A program made the position numbers and the translations under genes. From JABDKJ01 sp039028335 (GTDB taxonomy: Bacteria; Bacteroidota; Bacteroidia; Flavobacteriales_D; JABDKJ01): a stretch of DNA of 54,522 nt. The notes beneath the pieces are model-generated. The model saw nothing but the letters and a program-made list of their open reading frames with translations. It searched no databases and was not told where the DNA came from. Location of the stretch: contig JBCCIF010000007.1 of assembly GCA_039028335.1 (NCBI GenBank), positions 1 to 54,522 of the forward strand. Reading direction: 5' to 3'. Below are positions 8,094-14,763 of this stretch, piece after piece; position 1 is the first letter of the stretch, and each line of letters opens with the position of its first letter.

Positions 8094-8728
8094 AAGTCCA
8101 TCATTTCATTTGTATCAATCCTCAAAAGCAATCTGCTTGTCGCTTGATCTTCTATTGGAGGACTCCTATGCATAAGCGGATTGGCATCCGGGTATAATGC
8201 TCCTTTCATAATAAGAACGTCTCCAATAGATGCTTGTTGAATATCCTTTTCAGCTACAAGTATGTCACCTCTTCCATTATTCTTCTGCAATACTTGCTGA
8301 TCAATGCATTCATCTGGTATCCATAAGGTTCCCGGACCATAGTACGTACAAAGCAATCGCAAATCATTGATATCTGTATGGAACTTTCTACACATATCTG
8401 TTTCAATAGTTTGAAATGAGAGTCTAAAGGAAGAAGCTCTAGATGTACCCTTGAAGAGCTTAAAAATTTTACATAAGTCATTATGCAAGGCTTTGCATGA
8501 AGGCAATTCAATCTCAAAGTAAGAAGTGATTTTGTTGAGAACATCTTCATACTCCCCTGAAGCTCTTAAATCCAAAACTCTTTGTTTTGTCTTGCTCAGA
8601 TCATTCTGGAAAAGGTCAATTTCCCGTTTAAGAATAACGATATTCTTTGAAGAATTATGGATCTTTTCTAAGTCCTCTTGAAGATGAGTGATGACAGCAT
8701 TCGAATATGAATAAGTAGTTTCAATCAT
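8090..8728 (-). CDS. DUF1826 domain-containing protein
   Basis: 212 residues, cytoplasmic. The C-terminal half carries the family's typical features: a CRKFHTDINDLRLLCTYYGPGTLWIPD stretch (quoted only as the CRKFH and YYGPGTLW motifs), a GDVLIMKGALYPDANPLMHRSPP segment, and a final basic RLLLRID strand. The His/Asp arrangement recalls 2-oxoglutarate/Fe(II) dioxygenase folds, but no activity is known to me. DUF1826 genes occur beside COG0523 GTPases in zinc-repressed clusters such as the one in Pseudomonas aeruginosa, and the same neighbour follows here. The gap to the upstream gene is 16 bases and the downstream gene overlaps by 4. Confidence 0.87.
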   Translation of the reverse strand: MIETTYSYSNAVITHLQEDLEKIHNSSKNIVILKREIDLFQNDLSKTKQRVLDLRASGEYEDVLNKITSYFEIELPSCKALHNDLCKIFKLFKGTSRASSFRLSFQTIETDMCRKFHTDINDLRLLCTYYGPGTLWIPDECIDQQVLQKNNGRGDILVAEKDIQQASIGDVLIMKGALYPDANPLMHRSPPIEDQATSRLLLRIDTNEMMDF

Positions 8729-8744
8729 TTACAAATTCGCGGTT

Positions 8745-9410
8745 TTATATTTCTTCAGCATTTCGAAGCACATAGCAAAACTCATCGGGATCATCATAAT
8801 TGAGGTAGAGCGTTCCCTTGAATTTTTTAAAAGCATCAAGCTTATAAGATTCCGAATTTTCCTTCATCTGCATACTTAAAATTGAAGCCGGACTCGCTCG
8901 GCCGCAAAAAAAACAAGATGCATAAGGATAGCTTGAGAGCGCAAAAAGCTCTTCCTCCTCGTCAAATGGAATTACAAAACCTTCAATGACTATTTGCTTT
9001 CCGTTTAAGTTTTCGACAGCCTCACTAAATACAGGTGCATAGAGTTCAATATCAAGATCTTCAAAATAGCGAAGTATAAATTGAATGTCAATCAAGGTTT
9101 GCCACTCAACTTCAACAGCTTCGCTTCGCGTTTCATCCGCATTAAAATTGGCATAAAGTCTTGGTGTCAAACGATCTAGTAGCTCAACAGTCTTCCAATC
9201 AAAAAGTTTTTCATCCCATTTTAAAAGTGTATCATTTACAAAATAATCTCCTTTCTTTTCGCCTTTATCTAAGGTAAGCGATGAAACGCTCAGTCCCGAA
9301 TTTTGGTGAATTCGATCTTGTCCGAATCCCAGATGATTACATATTTTATCTGGACTTAGAACAAGTGCAAAAAAAGCGGCAATCAAGAGTATTTTGTACT
9401 TTACCTTCAT
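8745..9410 (-). CDS. DUF3299-like exported protein of the zinc ABC module
   Basis: 221 residues with a hydrophobic N-terminal signal or anchor (residues 5-20). A C-terminal domain from about residue 130 contains GKQIVIEGFVIPFD and a CxxC motif in YASCFFCGRASPAS, which resembles DUF3299. Proteins of this kind are encoded with LolDE/MacB-like ATPase and permease genes in a zinc-repressed set of Pseudomonas (PA4063-PA4066 type), and the order here matches. The CxxC could bind metal or take part in redox chemistry. It sits 8 bases after the permease gene, so it is likely an envelope partner of that transporter. The family assignment is moderately sure. Confidence 0.78.
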   Translation of the reverse strand: MKVKYKILLIAAFFALVLSPDKICNHLGFGQDRIHQNSGLSVSSLTLDKGEKKGDYFVNDTLLKWDEKLFDWKTVELLDRLTPRLYANFNADETRSEAVEVEWQTLIDIQFILRYFEDLDIELYAPVFSEAVENLNGKQIVIEGFVIPFDEEEELFALSSYPYASCFFCGRASPASILSMQMKENSESYKLDAFKKFKGTLYLNYDDPDEFCYVLRNAEEI

Positions 9411-9418
9411 GCCCCAAC

Positions 9419-10699
9419 TTACTTGGTTAATGTTTCAGAGACTTCCATTTTCATGGCGCGTATCGCAGGAATAAGTGCGGCCAGCATACCTAATACAAGC
9501 GTGAGAATAAGCAGCCAGGTCTCTTGAGAAACCCAGCCCAAATCAAACTGAAAATTGAAATCATGTTGTGCATCCTTATTCAAAAAGAACAATCCCAAAC
9601 GACTTAACAACCACCCTAAAATGAATCCCATGGCCGACATTATTAAGCCTTCAAGAAGAAGAAGAAGAAAGAGATCACGAGGACGGTACCCTAGAGACCG
9701 CATTAAAGCCAATTCATGTTTTCGCTCTCTGAGACGATTATAGAGAACGAAAAAAACACTAAATCCCGCCATAAACATTATTCCACCGGCCACCAACTTC
9801 ATCGTTGTTGCTCCTATCCCTATCATGTGAAAGAGACGGTTAATTTCCAGTGCAGGTAAAACAGCCTGCATATTGGTTTGCTCATTAATTATTCTAGGCA
9901 TGGTGAGCACAGCCATTTTTGTTTTGCATTCAATTAAGATGGCTGTGATCTCCATACTATCAGCAGTGATCACATGATCGTCATGATCGTGATTATGGTC
10001 GTGTTCGTGATCATGATTTTCATGGTCATGGTCAAAATCAAGCGTTGTTGCATGCAAAGAATCAACATGAGAAGTATGCTCTTCGTGATGCGAGTGAACT
10101 TGCCATACGCTTTCAATATTTGAAAGAAGCAATTGATCGAGAACCGAATTGCTCTTTTCTAAAATTCCAACAACAGTATACGGATGATCATCGTGCACAT
10201 GGCCTTCCTGAACTTCCCCATGTGTTCCAAGAAAAACATCGCCCATTTTCAAGCCCGTCCTTGCTGCCACATCAGATCCGATAACAGCTTCCATAGCTTC
10301 TGTAAAAATGCGTCCTTCTCGCAATTTTGCTTCATACTTACTCAAGTAGGAATCTGTAGTACCTAAAATCCTGTAACCCTTATAACTGTCTCCATACGCC
10401 AATGGAATTGCCACCTTGACCAATGGTTTATTCATTATTTCTTTCGCCTCTGCCAATTTCACGTTACCAGTTGGAGCATCTAAATGATAAACTGCAGACA
10501 GGACCAACTGTAAAGGACTTCCTTTTGCTCCAACAACTAAATCGATATTTTTAAGGTCATTCGAAAACTTTTGTTCGAGCTGATCCTGGATCAATAGAAG
10601 CAATGATATGATCCCAACTCCAAAAAGAAGCAAGCAAATACATAAAGCCGAATTCAAGGGTTTACGAATGATATTTTTCCAAGCTATTTTTCCTAGCAT
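9419..10699 (-). CDS. FtsX/MacB-like ABC permease with His-rich periplasmic loop
   Basis: 426 residues. One N-terminal membrane helix (about 17-38) is followed by a MacB-type periplasmic domain to about residue 290, then three C-terminal helices of the FtsX domain (near 300-325, 345-370 and 390-415), with the conserved ERKHELALMRSLGYRPRDLFLLLLLEG region. Residues about 200-245 hold an extreme His/Asp/Glu-rich loop (HSHHEEH, then alternating HD and HE pairs), a likely Zn(II)-binding element exposed in the periplasm. With the adjacent LolD-like ATPase it forms a MacB/LolE-class exporter, lipoprotein extractor or mechanotransducer rather than an importer of the ZnuBC type. The substrate is unknown; the zinc link comes from the loop and the operon. 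Confidence 0.9.
   Translation of the reverse strand: MLGKIAWKNIIRKPLNSALCICLLLFGVGIISLLLLIQDQLEQKFSNDLKNIDLVVGAKGSPLQLVLSAVYHLDAPTGNVKLAEAKEIMNKPLVKVAIPLAYGDSYKGYRILGTTDSYLSKYEAKLREGRIFTEAMEAVIGSDVAARTGLKMGDVFLGTHGEVQEGHVHDDHPYTVVGILEKSNSVLDQLLLSNIESVWQVHSHHEEHTSHVDSLHATTLDFDHDHENHDHEHDHNHDHDDHVITADSMEITAILIECKTKMAVLTMPRIINEQTNMQAVLPALEINRLFHMIGIGATTMKLVAGGIMFMAGFSVFFVLYNRLRERKHELALMRSLGYRPRDLFLLLLLEGLIMSAMGFILGWLLSRLGLFFLNKDAQHDFNFQFDLGWVSQETWLLILTLVLGMLAALIPAIRAMKMEVSETLTK
9970..10034 (-). repeat. Low-complexity GAT/CAC/CAT repeat encoding a His-Asp tract
   Basis: An imperfect trinucleotide and hexanucleotide repeat inside the permease gene. On the minus strand it reads as alternating GAC/GAT, CAT/CAC and GAA codons and encodes about 22 residues of His, Asp, Glu and Asn. 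Such tracts can change length by slippage, so loop length may vary between strains. Confidence 0.75.
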
Positions 10700-10709
10700 A
10701 TGATTGAAT

Positions 10710-11339
10710 TCAGAGAACTAGCGGAGCCAATTCAAGCGTTTCTTTAATTTCGGCACGCACCCGGTCATCATGTGTAACAACAATAAGTGCTGCATTATTC
10801 TTTTGAGCCTCATCAATTAATAAGTCAATCACCTTTGTACAATTTTTATTGTCCAAGGCACTTGTTGGTTCATCGGCCAAAATAAGTTGCGGCTCATTCA
10901 TAACTGCACGAGCTATATTGACCCTTTGTTGCTGCCCGACACTCAGCTCTCTCGGATAGCGATTCAAAAATTCTTCAATTTGCAATCGCTTTGCAACTTT
11001 TTCAGCTTTTTCTCTGCTCTTTACAAAAGGGGATAAAAGTAGATTTTCAATAAGCTTCAAGGACTCGATAAAATGTGCATTCTGAAAGACCATCCCAATA
11101 TGCGAACCACGGAATTGATCCATCTTTGCAGGAGTAAAATTGGTAATTGCGCTTTCTCCAATCTTAATTTGTCCTGAAAGTGGGTTCCTTAATCCTGAGA
11201 GTAAATGCAGTAGCGTAGTTTTACCGCATCCAGATTCACCAGTAATGAGCAGCGCCTTTCCGGGATGAACGGTGATATTAGGAAAAGAAATTTTACTCGA
11301 TTGAGGGTATTGGTATGTTAAGTCCTTTGTTGTAATCAA
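10710..11339 (-). CDS. LolD/MacB-like ABC transporter ATPase
   Basis: 209 residues, a single nucleotide-binding domain. Motifs: Walker A GESGCGKTT near residue 34-42, Q-loop in GMVFQNAHF, signature LSVGQQQRVNIARAV, Walker B LILADEPTSALD, and a switch His in VVTHDDR. The short length and closest motif style fit the LolD/FtsE/MacB class. It pairs with the FtsX-type permease that starts 10 bases downstream. Being in a zinc-repressed-looking operon, it resembles the uncharacterised Zur-controlled ABC set of Pseudomonas (PA4064/PA4065-like) rather than ZnuC. It starts one base after the folE stop. Confidence 0.93.
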   Translation of the reverse strand: MITTKDLTYQYPQSSKISFPNITVHPGKALLITGESGCGKTTLLHLLSGLRNPLSGQIKIGESAITNFTPAKMDQFRGSHIGMVFQNAHFIESLKLIENLLLSPFVKSREKAEKVAKRLQIEEFLNRYPRELSVGQQQRVNIARAVMNEPQLILADEPTSALDNKNCTKVIDLLIDEAQKNNAALIVVTHDDRVRAEIKETLELAPLVL

Positions 11340-11340
11340 C

Positions 11341-12015
11341 TTATTCGGGCTTTGTTTGATGAATACATTTCAAAAATTCATTTCTTATTTCTACACTGTT
11401 AAAATCTCCTCCATATTCCATAGTTGTAGTAAAACTTGATTTATCCTTAATTCCTCGTGAAGAAACGCACAAATGCTTTGCTACAATCACTACCATAACA
11501 CTTTTTGTATTCAACGCTAATTGCAAATCATTCATTATTTGCAAACATAATCTTTCTTGGACTTGTGGTCGGTGTGCATAGTAATTTACCAATCGATTGA
11601 TTTTAGAAAGACCGACAACCCTATCTTTAGGAATATAAGCTACATGTGCGAATCCGCTTATAGGTAAAAAGTGGTGTTCACAGGCCGAATCTATTGCGAT
11701 GTTTTGTTCAATGAGCATTTTTTTATAGCCATATTTATTCTCAAAAGTTCTCAATTCGGGTTTATTCTCTGGATTAAGTCCATAAAACAACTCTTTGACA
11801 TACATCTTGGCGACCCGATATGGGGTACCAATAAGGCTATCGTCTGTTAAATCCAATCCTAATTCTTCCATTATAGCACGGAAGTATTTTTGAATATTTT
11901 CAATCTTTTGTTCGTCCGACTTTTCAAAGGCATCCGCTCTCAAAGGCGTTTCTAGGCTTGAAGAAAAGTGCTCATCACCTACGCGGTTAAAATCTTCAAT
12001 TAATTGTTCTTCCAT
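11341..12015 (-). CDS. folE: GTP cyclohydrolase I (type IA)
   Basis: 224 residues, normal length. FolE converts GTP to 7,8-dihydroneopterin triphosphate, the first step of tetrahydrofolate and queuosine-precursor synthesis. The zinc ligands of the E. coli enzyme are conserved: C112 and H115 in CEHHFLP, and C183 in HLCVSSRG. Other family blocks are present: GTPYRVAKMYVKELFYGL, GLSKINRLVNYYAHRPQVQERL and TTMEYGG. The N-terminal 30 residues are an extension of low complexity. It is type IA, not the metal-flexible type IB (FolE2) usually found in zinc-repressed clusters. Its start overlaps the MerC stop by one base, so it should follow the same control. A second folE elsewhere in the genome cannot be ruled out. 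Confidence 0.95.
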   Translation of the reverse strand: MEEQLIEDFNRVGDEHFSSSLETPLRADAFEKSDEQKIENIQKYFRAIMEELGLDLTDDSLIGTPYRVAKMYVKELFYGLNPENKPELRTFENKYGYKKMLIEQNIAIDSACEHHFLPISGFAHVAYIPKDRVVGLSKINRLVNYYAHRPQVQERLCLQIMNDLQLALNTKSVMVVIVAKHLCVSSRGIKDKSSFTTTMEYGGDFNSVEIRNEFLKCIHQTKPE

Positions 12016-12422
12016 TAGCTAATTCCTTGTGCGCAACACTCATCACTTGCACATTTACAAAATTTTAAATTATAGAAATGTAATGCGATCAATCCCAGAG
12101 CAGCAAAATAAAGCAGGTTATGGCTCAAAAAGGACATCCTCAAACTTTCGTGAATCAAAATGATCAACAATAATGCCCAAGTCAGCCACATAGCTATCTT
12201 GACCCACCGTACTTTTGTATTTCTCGTAGAATAATAAATCGCGATGAAAGCAATTACAATGAAAATGTAGTCTATTGCTTGCCACCAAACGGGGGCATCT
12301 GCACAACAGGCTACTGAGCAAGCCTTTGCCAAAAAAATAAATGGCGTTGCCACACAGTGAACAAAACATAAGCCACTAGCAATCATTCCGAATGCATCTG
12401 CTCTTAAGTAATTCGCTTTCAT
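12015..12422 (-). CDS. MerC domain-containing inner-membrane protein
   Basis: 135 residues with four predicted membrane helices (about 10-32, 45-64, 73-92 and 98-118). The first helix contains the Cys-rich CFVHC motif typical of MerC-like proteins, followed by KACSVACCADAP. The C-terminus has a CKCASDECC cluster. MerC proteins of the mer operon carry Hg(II), but stand-alone Bacteroidota homologues lie next to Fur/Zur genes and are likely to deal with zinc or another soft metal. It is the first gene of the operon, and its ATG lies about 16 bases after a predicted start site that is inside a GCAAC-N3-GTTGC palindrome. There are no other mer genes nearby. Confidence 0.87.
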   Translation of the reverse strand: MKANYLRADAFGMIASGLCFVHCVATPFIFLAKACSVACCADAPVWWQAIDYIFIVIAFIAIYYSTRNTKVRWVKIAMWLTWALLLIILIHESLRMSFLSHNLLYFAALGLIALHFYNLKFCKCASDECCAQGIS

Positions 12423-12430
12423 AACTCTAA

Positions 12431-12447
12431 ACGCAACCGTGTTGCAA
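12431..12447. promoter_or_regulatory. Putative Zur box 1 (operon-proximal)
   Basis: GCAAC-CGT-GTTGC at 12433-12445 is a perfect 5-base inverted repeat with a 3-base centre, and the flanking bases partly extend it. It lies between the -7 element of the operon promoter and the MerC start codon at 12422, over the expected transcription start. Occupancy would block the ten-gene operon. Confidence 0.75.
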
Positions 12448-12476
12448 AAATATGGATTTTTAATTTCCTAATGCAA
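12445..12476 (-). promoter_or_regulatory. Bacteroidota-type promoter of the zinc operon
   Basis: On the minus strand TATTTTTG (12452-12445) matches the TAnnTTTG -7 consensus. A TTG at 12476-12474, 21 bases upstream, is a candidate -33 element; it lies inside Zur box 2. Both control elements therefore touch a palindrome. Confidence 0.6.
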
Positions 12477-12489
12477 CAGAGTTGCATTA
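12469..12489. promoter_or_regulatory. Putative Zur box 2 (regulator-proximal)
   Basis: A perfect 9-base inverted repeat (TAATGCAAC / GTTGCATTA) separated by AGA. The core GCAAC-N3-GTTGC is the same as in box 1. It lies directly upstream of, and overlaps by two bases, the TAACTTTG element of the Fur-family gene, which suggests autoregulation as well as a contribution to operon control. Confidence 0.8.
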
Positions 12490-12495
12490 ACTTTG
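12488..12495 (+). promoter_or_regulatory. -7 element of the Fur/Zur gene
   Basis: TAACTTTG matches TAnnTTTG exactly. It predicts a start site near 12500, which makes the ATG at 12515 a better initiation codon than the GTG at 12500. No clear -33 TTG is seen at the usual distance. Confidence 0.55.
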
Positions 12496-12514
12496 TTGCG
12501 TGTCTGCACTAAAA

Positions 12515-12886
12515 ATGACAAAAGGTGTATGTTCAGTCATGGAAGAATTTGCAGAAAATAATGCGCTTGCTTCCCCTGACATTGTGTCTCGACTTGAGCA
12601 AAAAATGAATCGTACAACGGTATACAGAATACTCGACCGCCTTGAAAAATCAGGAATGATCCACTCATTCTCAGGAAAAGAAGGTCAAAAATGGTATGCC
12701 AAGTCAGAGCGGTGCAATAGCGATCAAAAAGAAAATCATGCCCACTTCCAATGCAAGGAATGCGGAAAAACCGAATGTTTATCCATTGAATTCACGATTC
12801 CAAAAGTCGAAGACCGAAGAATCGATTCTGCCAATTTATTACTTGTAGGACATTGCACTGATTGTGGCATTGCTCATAGTAAATAG
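12515..12886 (+). CDS. Fur-family transcriptional regulator, probable Zur
   Basis: 123 residues from the ATG at 12515; a GTG at 12500 in the same frame would add five. The N-terminal half is a winged helix (ALASPDIVSRLEQKMNRTTVYRILDRLEKSGMIH). The C-terminal half has the metal-binding segment HAHFQCKECGKTECL with one CxxC, and a second CxxC near the end (GHCTDCG); together they form the structural zinc site of Fur proteins. It is shorter than E. coli Fur but usual for Bacteroidota members. The divergent ten-gene cluster with a COG0523 GTPase and the GCAAC-N3-GTTGC boxes argue for Zur rather than Fur or PerR. It ends 6 bases before the convergent gene at 12893. Confidence 0.9.
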   Translation: MTKGVCSVMEEFAENNALASPDIVSRLEQKMNRTTVYRILDRLEKSGMIHSFSGKEGQKWYAKSERCNSDQKENHAHFQCKECGKTECLSIEFTIPKVEDRRIDSANLLLVGHCTDCGIAHSK

Positions 12887-12892
12887 TATCAT

Positions 12893-13858
12893 CTAGTGTA
12901 TTTCAGTCTTTTCGCCATACCATGGGTGTCCATCAAAATAAAGATTCATGCCCGTTTTTTCCTCTATGTCCACTAAATTGTTGTGTACCTCTATTGATCG
13001 CAATGAGTAGGAATCTCTTAATTCATTCACCTTGGTTAGATTTTCTTTAGATGGACCGTCTAAAATTCCCATTCGAGACAGTTGTGGAAGATCTTGAACA
13101 GCACGAAACCATTCTTCGATTAAAATTCGACTGAATGCACTTAGCTCGCCCTTTTCGAATGCAATTTCTAAGTCCTTCTTAAAATGAGCGTACAAGGTAT
13201 CTCTCTCATTATATGCCTTGGAGATTGAGTTATGATGACAAATTATTGTACACATCCAAACCTCTTGACCAACCAGTTTCTCGCCCGGATAGCCTTTTTC
13301 TTTAAGAATTTGACCCAATTTTCTCATCTGTTTCTCGCTATGAGGAGCAAACTTTCTTTCAGCATAACGATCTTGTCCATTAGCACTTAAGCGAAACAAT
13401 GCTCCAAGAGCCTTCCATTGATCGCGAGCAAACATCTTTCTTACCTGCTTCTTCAAATCTTGATCTATGCTTTTTTCGAAATGTATCCGATTGTCTTTGA
13501 CTAAATCTTTCCACTTTTGAGATGCTCTCCATTTCTTTAAAAAGTCGTTTTTTCTAATCGACTTTTTTGACCATCCAGAGCGTATTCCCTTGATAATAAG
13601 TTCAGTTGTCTTAATTTCTTCTTTGAGAAAGTAGGCCAACTGACTTGCAATTTGAATGTCTCTTAAGAAGACAAACTCATAGTTATGAAATAGGCTATCG
13701 AAGATTTGCAAAGCCTCTTGATACTTCTCTTCTCCGATGAAAGTCTCGGCTTTAATTACCTCTTGATGATAAAGTCTATAATCTAATTTTTGAGCAAATA
13801 TTGAATGCGCTGTAAACGCAAAAAAAATGAATATAAATGCAGAGAAAGATCTTTTCAT
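12893..13858 (-). CDS. Uncharacterised secreted protein, possibly DUF6624-like
   Basis: 321 residues with a clear signal peptide (residues 1-22, ending IFAQ). The rest looks mostly helical and charged, with a TPR-like segment at about 35-75 (EKYQEALQIFDSLFHNYEF). Residues about 160-240 (GQILKEKGYPGEKLVGQEVW, then IICHHNS) have the general layout of DUF6624, in which a GxP turn precedes a helix with a xHH/QH pair, but I am not sure of this. No catalytic motif is recognised. It is convergent with the Fur-family gene, so it is not part of the zinc operon. Confidence 0.75.
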   Translation of the reverse strand: MKRSFSAFIFIFFAFTAHSIFAQKLDYRLYHQEVIKAETFIGEEKYQEALQIFDSLFHNYEFVFLRDIQIASQLAYFLKEEIKTTELIIKGIRSGWSKKSIRKNDFLKKWRASQKWKDLVKDNRIHFEKSIDQDLKKQVRKMFARDQWKALGALFRLSANGQDRYAERKFAPHSEKQMRKLGQILKEKGYPGEKLVGQEVWMCTIICHHNSISKAYNERDTLYAHFKKDLEIAFEKGELSAFSRILIEEWFRAVQDLPQLSRMGILDGPSKENLTKVNELRDSYSLRSIEVHNNLVDIEEKTGMNLYFDGHPWYGEKTEIH

Positions 13859-14020
13859 TTTGGATACAATCGGTTCTAATTTAGGCTTTGAACATATTCG
13901 ATAGAATTCTTTAACCTTTTTTGGGAAGGCTCTAAACTGTTCTCTCCCCCAAATTAATTCAATACAAATCCGGGTATTCCTTGTCTAATTCATTATAAGA
14001 AGTTGGCAAATCAATTAAAA

Positions 14021-14761
14021 TCAACCTACCAACCATGCCAAAAAAATTGACTTTTTGTGCTTGGATACTGAAACGTTAGATCCGTCAGACATTAAGATAT
14101 ACCCTCCGTCTTTCTTAACATAGCGCTCAACATGTTCTCTATTCACCAAATGGGATTGATGAGGCCGGATAAAGTCTTCTTGGCCCAAAATTTCTTCAAA
14201 TGTTTTTATGTGTTTGCTCACAAGAATATTACCCTTTTCTGAAGTAATAAATAAAGTATATGAGCCCTGGGCTTCGCACCGAATAATATTTGATACTTTA
14301 ATGAATTCCAAACTTTCTTGTGTCGTCAGGGTAATCCTCTTTTCTTTTTGACTGAGCTTTTCATTCTTCACAAAATTCTCCAAAGATGCGTTGTGCATAT
14401 TCTTGCTTTTGAATGCTTTTGCTTTGTTAACAGCTCCAATCAACTCATCGACATCCACTGGCTTTAGGAGATAATCCAGTGCATTGAATTTGATTGCTTT
14501 TATTGCATATTGAGCAAATGCCGTTATGAATATGCATTGAAAACTGAAATTTTCAAGCCGTCTCAATAAATCAAAACTCGTGGCATTTTGAAGCTGGATA
14601 TCTAAAAAGAGCAGGTCGGGATTCAAATTTTGAACCATCTCCAATGCATCATCAATATTATCTGAACAGCCCAGCACCTCTACATCATGACAATACTTAT
14701 TAAGCAGTGAAATCAATGTTTTCTGCACGAGAACTTCATCTTCAACAATAATTGCCTTCAT
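14021..14761 (-). CDS. LytTR-type response regulator
   Basis: 246 residues. The receiver domain spans about 1-120 with acidic residues E7/D8, the phosphoacceptor D54 in LLFLDIQL, a T/A in FITAFAQ, and K102 in YLLKPVD. The C-terminal LytTR DNA-binding domain spans about 140-245 (IRCEAQGSYTLFI, FEEILGQEDFIRPHQSHLVN, MSDGSNVSVSKHKK). It follows the sensor kinase gene by 2 bases and so forms a two-component pair. Its targets are unknown; the divergently transcribed hydrolase gene at 18072 is a candidate. Confidence 0.95.
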   Translation of the reverse strand: MKAIIVEDEVLVQKTLISLLNKYCHDVEVLGCSDNIDDALEMVQNLNPDLLFLDIQLQNATSFDLLRRLENFSFQCIFITAFAQYAIKAIKFNALDYLLKPVDVDELIGAVNKAKAFKSKNMHNASLENFVKNEKLSQKEKRITLTTQESLEFIKVSNIIRCEAQGSYTLFITSEKGNILVSKHIKTFEEILGQEDFIRPHQSHLVNREHVERYVKKDGGYILMSDGSNVSVSKHKKSIFLAWLVG

Positions 14762-14763
14762 CC

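Noticed and set aside
12015..12422. Mercury resistance operon
   Set aside because: The MerC-like gene has the family Cys motif, but no merA, merT, merP or merR occurs nearby and the neighbours point to zinc.
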